A program made the translations under genes and the position numbers. From Crambe crambe (Eukaryota > Porifera > Demospongiae > Poecilosclerida > Crambeidae), in the NCBI GenBank assembly GCA_963924555.1, contig OZ004594.1, forward strand, positions 1,302,001 to 1,366,000: DNA of 64,000 nucleotides, given 5' to 3'. The notes under the pieces are model-generated. The model was not told the origin of the DNA. It did no database searches and saw only the letters and a list, made by a program, of their open reading frames with translations. Of this stretch, positions 1 through 14,100 are shown piece by piece; position 1 is the stretch's first letter; the number at the start of each line of letters is the position of its first letter.

Positions 1-2
1 CT

Positions 3-1382
3 CAAGTTCTCTTCAATAAAGTTACCAATCTCATCATCAAAACCTTCTCTTCTGCATCCCTCAGAGATACAGAAAGAAATGATTTCAAGAAGAGGGGCAT
101 TTTTTCAGCATCTTCCTTCAAAAGCATTGTTGAAACTGACGACAAGATTACCTCAAGTGAGTTTCTACAGCTTTTGGTTCACCTCCGCATTATTGCTCCA
201 TTCCCCACACCAGAAGGTCAGGAAAAGAAATACTTCATGCCGTGCGTTCTTAATCACGTTCCAGAATCCAATTTAATTCTTCACACAGATATCTTACCTC
301 TGGCTATCACATTTGAACGTAGACATTGTCCTAAAGGTGTGTTTGGCGTCCTGGTTACTCACATCATGACCCCGGAATCAGATCTCAAAACCTATTATCA
401 AGCTGAATTTCAACTTATGGAAGAGAGGATATTCAAAGATCAAGTGTCTTTTAATGTCATATCCCGTGAAATTGAAGAAGATGAAATATCTATTAAAGTC
501 AATCCTTCACATCTTGAGATCAATTTCTTTCCTTACTCACAAGGTGAAGATCGTGAAGTATCAATTGAAGAAGTTTGTAGCACCATTCGTGAGATTGTGG
601 AGAAGTCAATTGTTAAGTCTTTCAGGGATCTACACTATAATGAAGAGAGAGTCAAACCAATAATGTGCCTCAGATGTGAATTCTGCAATGAACTCCATCA
701 AGTGAAAAAAGCAAAAAGAATTACTTGCAAAAAAACACGTAAAACTAGTCGTATTCCACCACGAGGAAGATATTGGTATGACAAAGGTCGGTCAATAATA
801 ATGATCATGGTAGCTAGCTAATATGGCTACTGGAGCCCTAGCCTCATACCCAGGCCCTCTTTTTGCAGAGTCAAAAAAAAGAAGAAGCGGGCCTTGCCAC
901 CTGGGTACAAAGCTACTTAGCTACCATTTCATGTTCATGCTGTCATGTGTATTTTCTGTCCCTTCAGGTTCAGCTGATAGTCTCCATGAAGGAAGTGCTA
1001 GAGTTGCCAGTATAGATGAAGAAAGGACAGAACTAGGTAATGATTTACATGATTGTGGTATGATAATCTTTCATTTGAGTTTGGTCTATTTTCAGTCAAA
1101 GATGATCATCAAGAAGTTTTCCATGAAGTGAAGTCACTGGCTGTCAAGTGGGAAAGGCTTGCTGGCAGACTGCATCTTAGTACTGACTGCATTGCAATCA
1201 TCAGAGAAAATAATTGTGGAAATGTGGTGAAGTGTCTCTCTTTGGCATTGGAAGAATGGCTGGACTTGAATTACAACTATGTGCGATATGGGAAGCCAAG
1301 TTGGAAGATGCTTGCTGAATCAGTGCGAGGTCTTAACAATAGCCTCTATGAAAAAATTGTCGAGAAGTTTAACATTCACTAG
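3..1382 (+). CDS. Roc-like GTPase/COR/death-domain protein, copy 1 (3' end only)
   Basis: The last three exons of the gene seen whole further along: 3-786, 968-1036 and 1096-1382, in frame from the window edge to a TAG stop (379 residues). The first exon holds the end of the COR-like winged-helix region and a Cys-rich tail (CLRCEFCNE followed by C and basic residues, then GRYWYDKG). The second encodes a short polar linker. The third is a death domain ending KIVEKFNIH, with the typical W-ERLAGRL start and SWKMLAESV helix. Splice sites match those of copies 2 and 3 at the same phases. The first intron carries a MITE-like fragment (831-915). The N-terminal ubiquitin array and G-domain lie outside the window. 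Function by analogy: switchable scaffold in death-domain signalling; this is inference. Confidence 0.85.
831..915. repeat. MITE fragment (AGCCT...CCCAGGC family) in an intron
   Basis: An inverted pair, CATACCCAGGCCCTC and GGGCCTTGCCACCTGGGTAC, lies in the intron between the COR-like exon and the linker exon of copy 1. It is absent from the same intron in copies 2 and 3. It resembles the termini of the longer elements at 6692-7348 and 21408-22077. Confidence 0.5.
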
Positions 1383-1479
1383 AAAAACCACAATGCTTCT
1401 ATAATTATTTTTTTTTAATTAACGGAGGGCGTGGTGATAAAAATTCGCGGAAAAAGAGCGCGCCGGGAAGTAGCTAGCC

Positions 1480-2533
1480 ATGGCCAGAAGCAACCACCTT
1501 AGACAACCTTATGACCAACTGGACAAACTGAACTCTACAGTAGAAGGAGTAATGAAGTGCGGTATCAGTATGGCTGAGGACATGCAGGTATATTAAATAG
1601 ATGACAGTTCACCATCATTGTCTAATCCCACCCCCTTGCTGTACCATAGGAAGAAGAACAGAAGTACAGTAACCATGTTGATGAAATTGAGCAGTACTTG
1701 TTGGAGTTTGCCAAGCTTTCAGACGATGTCAACCTTAGAAAGGCAGCTATGGATAAAGTGCAACAGGTCAATTCAGATGTCCAGGAAGATGAAGTGAGTA
1801 TTAAAGGGTCATATTTTACTATTAATTTATGTCCCCCCCTCCCCCTTTCTTGAAGGAGCCTCCTGAACTTTCAAAGGTGTTTCTGGCCTGTTTGAGTGAG
1901 CTCCAGTTGTCACAAAAGACTTCATATGACCCCTCCTCCCACCCCATCGTCAAAGACTTCATGGATCAGGTCCGAGGCACCAATATGAACTCTGACGACG
2001 AAGAAGAGACACGAGAAGGTGATGTAGAAAGTGACTTGGTGGTGGGACAGGTGGACAAAAGCCTCAAGTGTCCCTTGACAAAGGTGTTTTATGAGGATCC
2101 AGTCACTAGCACTGCTTGCAAGCATTCGTATTCCAAATCTGCCATCATTGCCCATATAAGGCAAAGGTAATGCAGTAATGGACCACATGATTCATGTTGT
2201 CATACCCTCAATGAAGTGTGAACACTCTTAATGAAGCATAATGTGAGGTATTGCCCCTTAATCACACATCACATCATCACCAGAGAATACCTGGTATAGT
2301 GATTTCTTGCCTTCTTGACTGAATGTGAACAACTGCAGGAGTTTCTTGTAATAGTGTTCTTGTTTGTTTGTTTGTTTTCCAGTCATAGACCAGTTGCCAA
2401 ATGTCCGGTGTGTGGTGCAGCTCTCAACGAGAGTGACCTGGTCCCCGACAAGAAGTTGGAGAAGTTAGTCCGCAAGGCAAAGAAGCAGAAATTAAAAAAT
2501 CCATCCCCTCGAAAGGGAGTAGTAAAACTGTAA
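1480..2533 (+). CDS. NSMCE2: E3 SUMO ligase NSE2/MMS21-like, copy 1
   Basis: Four exons, 1480-1587, 1650-1793, 1856-2166 and 2383-2533, give 237 residues from ATG to TAA. The family is the SMC5/6-complex subunit Nse2, which transfers SUMO during DNA repair. The N-terminal half is helical (docks on SMC5 in known members). The C-terminal half is an SP-RING: CPLTKVFYEDPVTS, then CKHSYSKSAI, then CPVCGAALNESDLVPDKKL. The Cys/His set C-H-C-C expected of zf-Nse is present. An acidic stretch (SDDEEETREGDVESD) precedes the SP-RING. The tail is Lys-rich. The gene begins about 100 bp after the death-domain gene's stop on the same strand. Length fits the family (about 240). Confidence 0.85.
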
Positions 2534-2626
2534 TCTTTAATAACATAATAGGGGGCATCACATTGATCTATTCCTGATTCTGACATTTTGAGAGCATCAC
2601 AAACAAACCTACGACACCGTTGCTAA

Positions 2627-2960
2627 CTGTCCAAGAAGATGAAGTGAGTAAGATAGGCTAGTAATTCGTGTCCAACCCCTCCCCATTTTGTTTTGTTTTC
2701 TTGAAGGAGCCTTCTTAACTTTCAAAGGTATTTCTGTCCTGTTAGAGTGAGCTCCAGTTGCTTCGTATGATCCCTCCTCCCACCCCACCATCAAGGACTT
2801 CATGAATCAGGTCTGAGGGACCAATATGGATTCTGACGAAGAAGGTGATGTAGAGAGTGGGGACAGATTGACAAAAGCCTCAAGTGACCCCTGACCAAGG
2901 TGTTTTACGAGGATCATCTTCTGATTGTCTCCGACCCAGACGATGATGCAGGTACTATAA
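2627..2960 (+). pseudogene. Decayed duplicate of NSE2 exon 3
   Basis: About 100 bp after the NSE2 stop, the sequence again reads like the end of NSE2 exon 2, its intron and exon 3: CCAAGAAGATGAAGTGAGTA, a pyrimidine tract, CTTGAAGGAGCCT, then lines matching LSKVFL, the SSHP region and DFM. A stop falls right after the acceptor (GAGCCTTCTTAA), the frame shifts, and the SP-RING half is gone. Copy 2 carries the equivalent at 15970-16335, so the fragment predates the segmental duplication. Confidence 0.7.
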
Positions 2961-5275
<2,315 letters not shown>

Positions 5276-5907
5276 TGTAGTTGACAATAATAGCTAGTAG
5301 CTGGAAATCCATCATTTTTTTCTGTTTTTTTATTTGTATAATAATTATGCACTATTATTATGTGTATCAAAAAATATCACACAGTTTTATTTTCTTTGTC
5401 CATTGTACATTGTTTTTTTTTTGTTTTGTTTTTTCCATTTCTGTTGCTGTGTAAGACTTGTATGATTTAGATGGTGTTATATACATGTTACTTTATCACC
5501 TTGTTTATGTCCATCATTATGTACATATAGATCTCTTTTCGATTTTCTCTTTTTCGATTTTTGCTTATAAGATATTTATTCTTTCAGTAATGCGCATGCG
5601 TGTATGCATATGTTTGGGTGTGGCAATAATAGTATTTATGGGTGTGGCTTGTCGATCATGGATGGCGCTCAAAGGTGAGTTCGTAGCTCGGCCCGCCCGT
5701 GAGATGTTCTAATCAGATATATACGCTAGTAGTTAGCCAGTCTCGTGAGCTAATACAGGTTTTAGGGGGTCTAGCATGCAATAGGTCAGGAAAGTTGATC
5801 ATCAGTGTCAATTTTTGTGAGGGAGGGAGGGAGTCGAGCAAGTTTTGTGGGTGTGGCTTCAAAGAGTGCCTCATTGAATGGGGGTATTGATGAGCTCTTC
5901 TCTCCCT
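5276..5907 (+). other. Intergenic, GRB2 3' region
   Basis: AT-rich 3' flank with T and TTTG runs, then a stretch (about 5590-5880) rich in TGTGGG/TGTGGC words that recurs twice in copy 2 (18812 onward and 20366 onward). No open frame with protein-like content. Confidence 0.6.
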
Positions 5908-6521
5908 AGTCTCGCGCGGGCCAGACTCTCACACGCAGAAGAGAGAGTCTGGTCAAACTCCTATACAGAGGTTTTCAGGTTGATTGACACAAAAATTTGC
6001 CAACAGTGCAGAATTAAATTCATGCTCGCAAAATTTAAGACCATTGACGGTATATTTTGCTCGCTTAAATTTATCTTGCACATGCGCAAATTCTACTGGT
6101 CAACCAACCTGAAAACCTCTGTACCAACTTTGTTCTAGAAATCCATGAAAATCGTGGATAGCATGTGCAGAACATGTAGGTACGTCATCAAATTTGAGTG
6201 CACGCGTAGTCTTTACTTGGCGAGCAGGTCATTGCTGCCTCTTTATCTAGCTGCATGCAATCGATAGCGATTGTCCCTTCATGAAGGAGCTTACTGCTTC
6301 TATTTGTATGACTTTTAGAATCGAATAGCCAAGCCTACGTCCACCTTCTTGAATAGCTTGAGCCATCCTTTTGCTTGCACTATTTCGACTGAGTCATGAC
6401 GTATTGTGACGCGATTTTCTATGTGCGGCGCGCACTGCTGCTTACTCAGCAGAACAAAGTCAGTATAGGAGTTTGACCAGACTCTCTCTTCTGCGTGTGA
6501 GAGTCTGGCCCGCGCAAGACT
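5908..6521. mobile_element. Foldback/MITE element with ~57-bp inverted termini, copy 1
   Basis: The left end begins AGTCTCGCGCGGGCCAGACT and continues to CAAACTCCTATA. The right end is its reverse complement, starting TATAGGAGTTTGACCAGACT and ending CCCGCGCAAGACT. The interior has no coding frame. A second inverted pair sits just inside (CAGAGGTTTTCAGGTTG near 5968 against CAACCTGAAAACCTCTG near 6106), so the element is nested or compound. It recurs at 20628-21237. Confidence 0.8.
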
Positions 6522-6691
6522 ATTCTCTCCCCTTTAGTAATCCCTTGTAGTATAGTCTAGCATAGCCGACCCTTTACCTTCTTTTTATTGGTGGGCGGGG
6601 GAAGGGAAAGAGCTTGGTGTCATTATACAGCATTTTGTGCATGGTGCATGTTATAGTTATACCAGTTGCACACCCAATCAAATTGCAGTAT

Positions 6692-7348
6692 AGCCTTGTA
6701 CCCAGGCCCCGTTTTTTTTTTTGTGGGGCAGTGGAAAAGTGAGAGGGCCTGGTATCAATTATTGTACCTAGGTTCTAAAATTATGCAGAGGCGGGAAATA
6801 GAGCACTGTTTGTGCATGCGCCAAAAATTTCAAAAAAAATTCCTGCCATTACACTTTATGATGGTGTGTGATGTCACAGCATGTAACTACGTGTATGAGC
6901 ATGCGCTATAAGATACCAAGAAAGCCATTGCAATGAAATTCTCTGGAGAAGAGAAGACAAGACTGGCACTTTAAAAACTATTCATAGTGGCAAGAATTTC
7001 TTTATCCATAAGCTGCTCTCCCTTAAATCCAGAGGAGATGATCACAGCCTTAACTCTCCACTATTCCCCAATGAACAAACGAATGGAGAGAATTACTTGC
7101 TGCTGCTCCTTGTTCAGTACTAGGCTGAAATAGGGCGTAAAACAAACACACCATCCGCAATGAAGAACGAAGTGAACTAGAGCCGGTCTGTTGCAGTGCT
7201 GATTCAGCAGTATTGCATCATGCGTCACGGAAGATTACTGAGAGATTACAATTTCCCCCAATCAGGAGGAAAAATTGGCGCATGCGCAAACAGTGGGTAC
7301 CAGGCTCTTGTCTGCCTCCACAAAATTTTAGAGCCTGGGGACGAGGCT
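6692..7348. mobile_element. MITE with imperfect inverted termini, copy 1
   Basis: The left end, AGCCTTGTACCCAGGCCCC, is mirrored by GCCTGGGGACGAGGCT at the right end. The match continues inward with gaps to GGGCCTGGTATC on the left and GGTACCAGGCTC on the right. No transposase frame. The interior has an NRF-1-like word (GTGCATGCGCCA). The same element is at 21408-22077. Confidence 0.65.
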
Positions 7349-8152
7349 ATTATTGCAAATAAACTGAGACAGTACTATTCCTCTCAAGTCAAGCTTATGG
7401 TTGAAAACAAGTAGCAATGACTCTTCTCATCTAACCAGTTGGTAGCAGCACTTTTTTCATTAACAGCTTGCAAAGAACGCTTCTCAGAGTGAGGTGAGTT
7501 GAATCTAGCGCAGAAAGAGCAAAAGCGACAGAACAGTCTCTATCTAGAGCTGCTGACTCAGATCTCAAGATGTAATGTTTATTACGATATGTGTAAGGGA
7601 CGTGCACGTGGGAGCATGTGTATTCAATCAATGCAGGCCCTCTCATTTCTCCACCACCCTGTGAAAAAAGCAGGGCCTGGTATGAAACTAGTTGCAGTAT
7701 TGCATTCTTTGCACAGTAAAGAGTGTTTCAGCAAGAATTTTCTAGAATGGCTGAGTGTGAGATAAGCATTCAGGGAGCTTGATTTGCCACAAGTCAGACA
7801 CAAGTCACCATCTTAACTACAATACGCTAAGGAGCACAAGTTCATAAAATTACTTTATACACTGTAATTCATCACCTGCCTTAAGTGCACCATGCACATT
7901 TTTGTGATGTTTAATGGCAGTATACTTTTGCACGAGTCAGTGATGCTAACGACACCAATACTTGTTCACCTGAGGACGAGGGGGCACTGTTTGGCAACAT
8001 GAATGGTCCCATGGCCTCCAAGTCCTATTTACGTACGTACATATGGACTGTGTGACCCTGGGGTTAAATAGTCTGGTGTAGTCTACCCTTATTGGTAGGC
8101 AAGGGAAGGGAAAAGGTCTGAGTTTAACTATTGCTGTCTATAATAATTACAG
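7349..8152 (+). other. Upstream region of the copy-2 ubiquitin-array gene
   Basis: Shared with 22078-23049. It holds an inverted CAGGCCCTCTC / GCAGGGCCTGGTA pair near 7634-7682 and ends in a splice acceptor, AATTACAG, at 8145-8152. The frame of the array is open back to a TAG at 8079 but has no ATG, so a short upstream first exon must exist. I could not identify one that has the right phase in both copies. Confidence 0.6.
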
Positions 8153-11100
8153 TTATAATATCTTTGTGGAAACCCCTACACATCCGACCACCATCACTCT
8201 TGAGGTTAAGGCTTCTGATACAATTAAGACCATCAAGTCTAAGCTTCAAGATGAAGAAGGTATTCCTTCTAATAAACAGAGACTCTTCTTTAATAGGAAG
8301 CAACTTGAAGATGGTCGTACATTATCAGAATATAGCATTCAGAAGGAATCCACACTTTATTTGTTGACTAGCTTGATAATTTTTGTGAAGACACTTACTG
8401 GCAAAACCATCACCCTTAAGTTTAAAGTTTCTGATACAATTGAGGTTGTTAAATCAAAGATCCAGGACAAGGAAGGTATTCCTCCTGACCAACAAATGCT
8501 CATCTTTAATGGGAAGCCACTTAAAGATGGCCATATATTATCAGACTATAACATTCAGAAGGAGTCCACCCTTCATCTTGTATTGCGTCCAGTAATATTT
8601 GTGAAGACGCTTAGTGGCAAAACCATCACCCTTAAGTTTAAAGTTTCTGATACAATTGAGGTTGTTAAATCAAAGATCCAGGACAAGGAAGGTATTCCTC
8701 CTGACCAACAAATACTCATCTTTGCTGGGAAGCAACTTAAAGATGACCTTACATTATCAGACTATAACATTCAGAAGGAGTCCACCCTTTATCTATTGCG
8801 TCTGCAAAATGTAATATTTGTGAAGACACTTACTGGCAAAACCATCACCCTTGAGTTTGAAGCTTCTGATACAATTGAGAGTGTTAAGTCAAAGATCCAG
8901 GATAAGGAAGGTATTCCTCCTGACCAACAGAGACTCATCTTTGCTGGAAAGCAACTTAAAGATGACCTTACATTATCAGACTATAACATTCAGCAGGAGT
9001 CCACCCTTCGTCTTGTGCGAAATGTAATATTTGTGAAGACGCTTACTGGCAAAACCATCACCCTTGAGTTTGAAGTTTCTGATACAATTGAGGTTGTTAA
9101 ATCAAAGATCCAGGACAAGGAAGGTATTCCTCCTGACCAACAGAGACTCTTCTTTGGTGAGAGGCAACTTGAAGATGGCCGTAGATTATTTGACTATTAC
9201 ATTCAGAAGGAGTCCACCCTTCATCTTGTATTGCGTCTGCAAAATGTAATATTTGTGAAGACACTTACTGACAAAACCATCACCCTTGAGTTTGAAGCTT
9301 CTGATACAATTGAGAGTGTTAAGTCAAAGATCCAGGATAAGGAAGGTATTCCTCCTGACCAACAGAGACTCATCTTTGCTGGAAAGCAACTTAAAGATGA
9401 CCTTACATTATCAGACTATAACATTCAGCAGGAGTCCACCCTTCGTCTTGTGCGAAATGTAATATTTGTGAAGACGCTTACTGGCAAAACCATCACCCTT
9501 GAGTTTGAAGTTTCTGATACAATTGAGGTTGTTAAATCAAAGATCCAGGACAAGGAAGGTATTCCTCCTGACCAACAGAGACTCTTCTTTGGTGAGAGGC
9601 AACTTGAAGATGGCCGTAGATTATTTGACTATTACATTCAGAAGGAGTCCACCCTTCATCTTGTATTGCGTCTGCAAAATGTAATATTTGTGAAGACACT
9701 TCCTGACAAAACCATCACCCTTGTTGAGTTTGAAGCTTCTGATACAATTGAGAGTGTTAAGTCAAAGATCCAGGATAAGGAAGGTATTCCTCCTGACCAA
9801 CAGAGACTCATCTTTGCTGGAAAGCAACTTAAAGATGACCTTACATTATCAGACTATAACATTCAGAAGGAGTCCATCCTTTATCTATTACGTCTGCAAA
9901 ATGTAATATTTGTGAAGATGCTTACTGGCAAAACCATCACCCTTGAGTTTGAAGCTTTTGGTACAGTTGAGAGAGTTAAGTCAAAGATCCAGGATAAGGA
10001 AGGTATTCCTCCTGACCAACAGAGACTCTTCTTTGCTGAAAAGCAACTTGAAGATGGCTGTACATTATCAGACTATGACATTCAGAAGGAGTCCACCCTT
10101 CATCTTGTATTGCGTCTGCAAAATGTAATATTTGTGAAGACGCTTACTGACAAAACCATCACCCTTGAGTTTAAAGCTTTTGATACAATTGAGAGTGTTA
10201 AGTCAAAGATCCAGGACAAGGAAGGTATCCCTCCTTACCAACAAATACTCATCTTTGATGGGAAGCAACTTGAAGATGGCCATAAATTATCAGACTATAA
10301 CATTCAGATGGAGTCCACCTTTCATCTTGTGCAAAATGTAATATTTGTGAAGACGCTTACTGGCAAAATCATCACCCTTGAGTTTGAAGCTTCTGATACA
10401 ATTGAGAGTGTTAAGTCAAAGATCCAGGACAAGGAAGGTATCCCTCCTTACCAACAAATACTCATCTTTGATGGGAAGCAACTTGAAGATGGCCATAAAT
10501 TATCAGACTATAACATTCAGATGGAGTCCACCTTTCATCTTGTGCAAAATGTAATATTTGTGAAGACGCTTACTGGCAAAACCATCACCCTTGAGTTTGA
10601 AGCTTCTGGTACAATTGAGAGTGTTAAGTCAAAGATCCAGGACAAGGAAGGTATTCCTCCTGACCAACAGAGACTCTTCTTTGGTGGAAGGCAACTTGAA
10701 GATGGCCATACATTATCAGACTATAACATTCAGATGGAGTCCACCCTTCATCTTGTATTGCGTCTGCAAAATGTAATATTTGTGAAGACGCTTACTGGCA
10801 AAATCATCACCCTTGAGTTTGAAGCTTCTGATACAATTGAGAGTGTTAAGTCAAAGATCCAGGATAAGGAAGGTATTCCTCCTGACCAACAGAGACTCAT
10901 CTTTGCTGGAAAGCAACTTAAAGATGACCTTACATTATCAGACTATAACATTCGGAAGGAGTCCATCCTTCATATTGTATTACGTCTGCTAAATTCAAGT
11001 GTAAAAATATTTGTGGAGATGCTCACTGGCAAAACCATCACCCTTGAGTTTGAAGCTTCTGATACAATTGAGAGTGTTAAGTCAAAGATCCAGGATAAGG

Positions 11101-14100
11101 AAGATATTCCTCCTGACCAACAGAGACTCATCTTTGCTGGAAAGCAACTTAAAGATGACCTTACATTATCAGACTATAACATTCAGAAGGAGTCCACCCT
11201 TCATCTTATATTGCGCCTGCAAAATGTAATATTTGTGAAGATGCTTACTGGCAAAACCATCACCCTTGTTGAGTTTGAAGCTTCTGATACAATTGAGAGT
11301 GTTAAGTCAAAGATCCAGTATAAGAAAGGTATTCCTCCTGACCAACAGAGACTCATCTTTGCTGGAAAGCAACTTGAAGATGGCCGTACATTATCAGACT
11401 ATAACATTCAGATGGAGTCCACCCTTCATCTTGTGCAAAATGTAATATTTGTGAAGATGCTTACTGGCAAAACCATCACCCTTGTTGAGTTTGAAGCTTC
11501 TGATACAATTGAGAGTGTTAAGTCAAAGATCCAGGATAAGAAAGGTATTCCTCCTGACCAACAGAGACTCATCTTTGCTGGAAAGCAACTTGAAGATGGC
11601 CGTACATTATCAGACTATAACATTCAGATGGAGTCCACCCTTCATCTTGTGCAAAATGTAATATTTGTGAAGATGCTTACTGGCAAAACCATCACCCTTG
11701 AGTTTGAAGCTTCTGATACAATTGAGAGTGTTAAGTCAAAGATCCAGGATAAGAAAGGTATTCCTCCTGACCAACAGAGACTCATCTTTGCTGGAAAGCA
11801 ACTTGAAGATGGCCGTACATTATCAGACTATAACATTCAGATGGAGTCCACCCTTCATCTTGTGCAAAATGTAATATTTGTGAAGATGCTTACTGGCAAA
11901 ATCATCACCCTTGAGTTTGAAGCTTCTGATACAATTGAGAGTGTTAAGTCAAAGATCCAGGATAAGAAAGGTATTCCTCCTGACCAACAGATATTCTTCT
12001 TTGCTGGAAAGCAACTTGAAGATCGTCGTACATTATCAGACTATAACATTCGGAAGGAGTCCACCCTTCATCTTGTATTACGTCTGCTAAATTCGGAGGA
12101 AGAAACAGCAAATCCTGATGACATGGAAAATGCTGATGAAGAAGCAACAGATGCAGATAAAGAAACAGATGCTAATGAACAAACAGATGCTGATGAAGAA
12201 ACTGATGCTGATGAAGAAACAAAAGAAGCAGTCGCAGACGACTTCATCAAGGTTATTGAGGAAGCTGCTGCTAATGACAAAGAGATTGAACGGAAAATGG
12301 CTCACTCCACCTTTGTTGGTCCTCCAGGCTCTGGCAAGAGTTCATTCATGGATCGTCTGCTAGGTAGGCAGAGGAAGCAATTCTCCCCTTCCACCGGAGT
12401 GTGTGGTACCATCATCATGGTCGACATTGACGTAACTAAATCGTGCCCTCTCCAGGCAGTTAACATACTAGAGTCTGATGTTTGGGAAGAGGTCGAATGT
12501 AATGAATCATTTGTGGGGCAAATGGATGTTAGAAATGAACCAGTATATAACGAACAAGAAACACACCCGGAGTATGCTGAAGAATTCAAGGAAGTTATAC
12601 CAAATCTCAAAGAAAGTGTTACACCCGACATGCCAGCCCAGTCAGCAGAAGCTGCCAGTCTAACTGCAGCAACAACCACTCCCCCCATTGAAGAGACGAC
12701 TACCAGTCTCCCAATCAAATCGAAAATTATCACATTGAAGTTCGATGTTAACACCTGTTCAGTAATTAAGAAGTATGGGTTCAAAAAATTCAAGAAATAT
12801 CTCAAGAAAACCTTTTCCCTGTACCTCAGAGACACCGGAGGCCAGGTGGAGTTCCAAGAAATTATAGGTCTTCTCGTATTTGGCCCATCTATCATCTTTT
12901 TTCTTTTTAATATCAATCTTGGATTTCAGGAAAAGTTCAGCATCGAATACAGGCTTAGTGCTAGTGAGTCTACTAACCGCTACACCTCTTCTATCACTAC
13001 AGAAGAAGCCCTTCTCCAGTGCTTGTCTACTGTGTATGCTATGGACACATCAAGTGAAAGCCGTGTCAAGACACACAAGCCTCTTGTATTCATCGTTGGC
13101 ACACACATCGATGAGCTTCAAGCCAGCATTAAAGATAAGGATCTGGTTGATGCCAAAATAGCTGAGTTGAATCGACACTTGGATTCATTACTTATTGATA
13201 ATGGTTTTCGTGATCTTGTTGAGTATTGTGATACAGATGAAGGTAAGGTCATGTTTACTATCAATAACAAGTCTGACAGTGACAACGATTTCAAGTTCAT
13301 TCGAAGACGAGTTGAAAATTTGATCAAAGGTCGTGACGAGTTCACCATCCGATACCCACTCAAGTACCTGTTATTCTGCCTCGACTTACAATTCAGAAAA
13401 GAATGCATATTGACTCTCAAAGAATGCAAGGCCATGGCAGCAGTGTATGGTATCACAGGAGACCAAGTAATTGACCTCCTACACTTCCTTCACTTCAGAA
13501 TCGGTGTTATTCGATACTTTGATGTTGAAGGTTTGAGACACATTATCGTTAAAGAGCCTCAAGTTCTCTTCAATAAAGTGACTGATCTCATCATCAAAAC
13601 CTTCTCTTCGACATTCCTCAGGGACGGAGAAAGAAGTGATTTCAAGAAAAGAGGCATTTTTTCAGCATCTTCCTTCGAAAGCATTATCGAAACTGATGAC
13701 AAGATTACCTCAAGCGAGTTTCTACAGCTTTTGGTTCACCTCCGTATTATTGCTCCATTCCCCACACCAGAAGGTCAGGAAAAGAAATACTTCATGCCAT
13801 GCGTTCTTAATCACGTTCCAGAATCCAACTCAACTCTTCACATAAATATTTTACCTCTGGCTATCACATTCAAACATCGACATTGTCCTAAAGGTGTGTT
13901 TGGTGTCCTGGTTACCCACATCATGACCCCAGAATCAGATCTCAAAGCAGAGTATCAAACCGAATTCCAACTTATGGAAGAAAGGATTTTCAGAGATGAA
14001 GTATCTTTTAATGTATTCCATGAAGAAGAAGTAGATGAAATGTCTGTTAAAATCAACCCTTCACATCTCGAGATCAGTTTCTTTCCTTACTCACCAGCTG

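Noticed and set aside
8131-8367. Short frames of 61-88 residues repeated along the ubiquitin array in another phase
   Set aside because: They recur once per repeat unit with the same out-of-phase content and are by-products of the ubiquitin-like codons.
8160-12092. An ordinary polyubiquitin precursor gene (UBB/UBC type)
   Set aside because: No unit ends in LRLRGG, unit lengths vary, spacer residues differ and the frame runs on into a GTPase. A processed precursor would keep 76-residue units with Gly-Gly.
12087-12916. Long open frames on the minus strand opposite the acidic linker and G-domain (also 29090-29710)
   Set aside because: They are antisense shadows of a strongly supported coding exon; one is low-complexity Ser/Ala/Val from GAT/GAA repeats, and neither has a family match.
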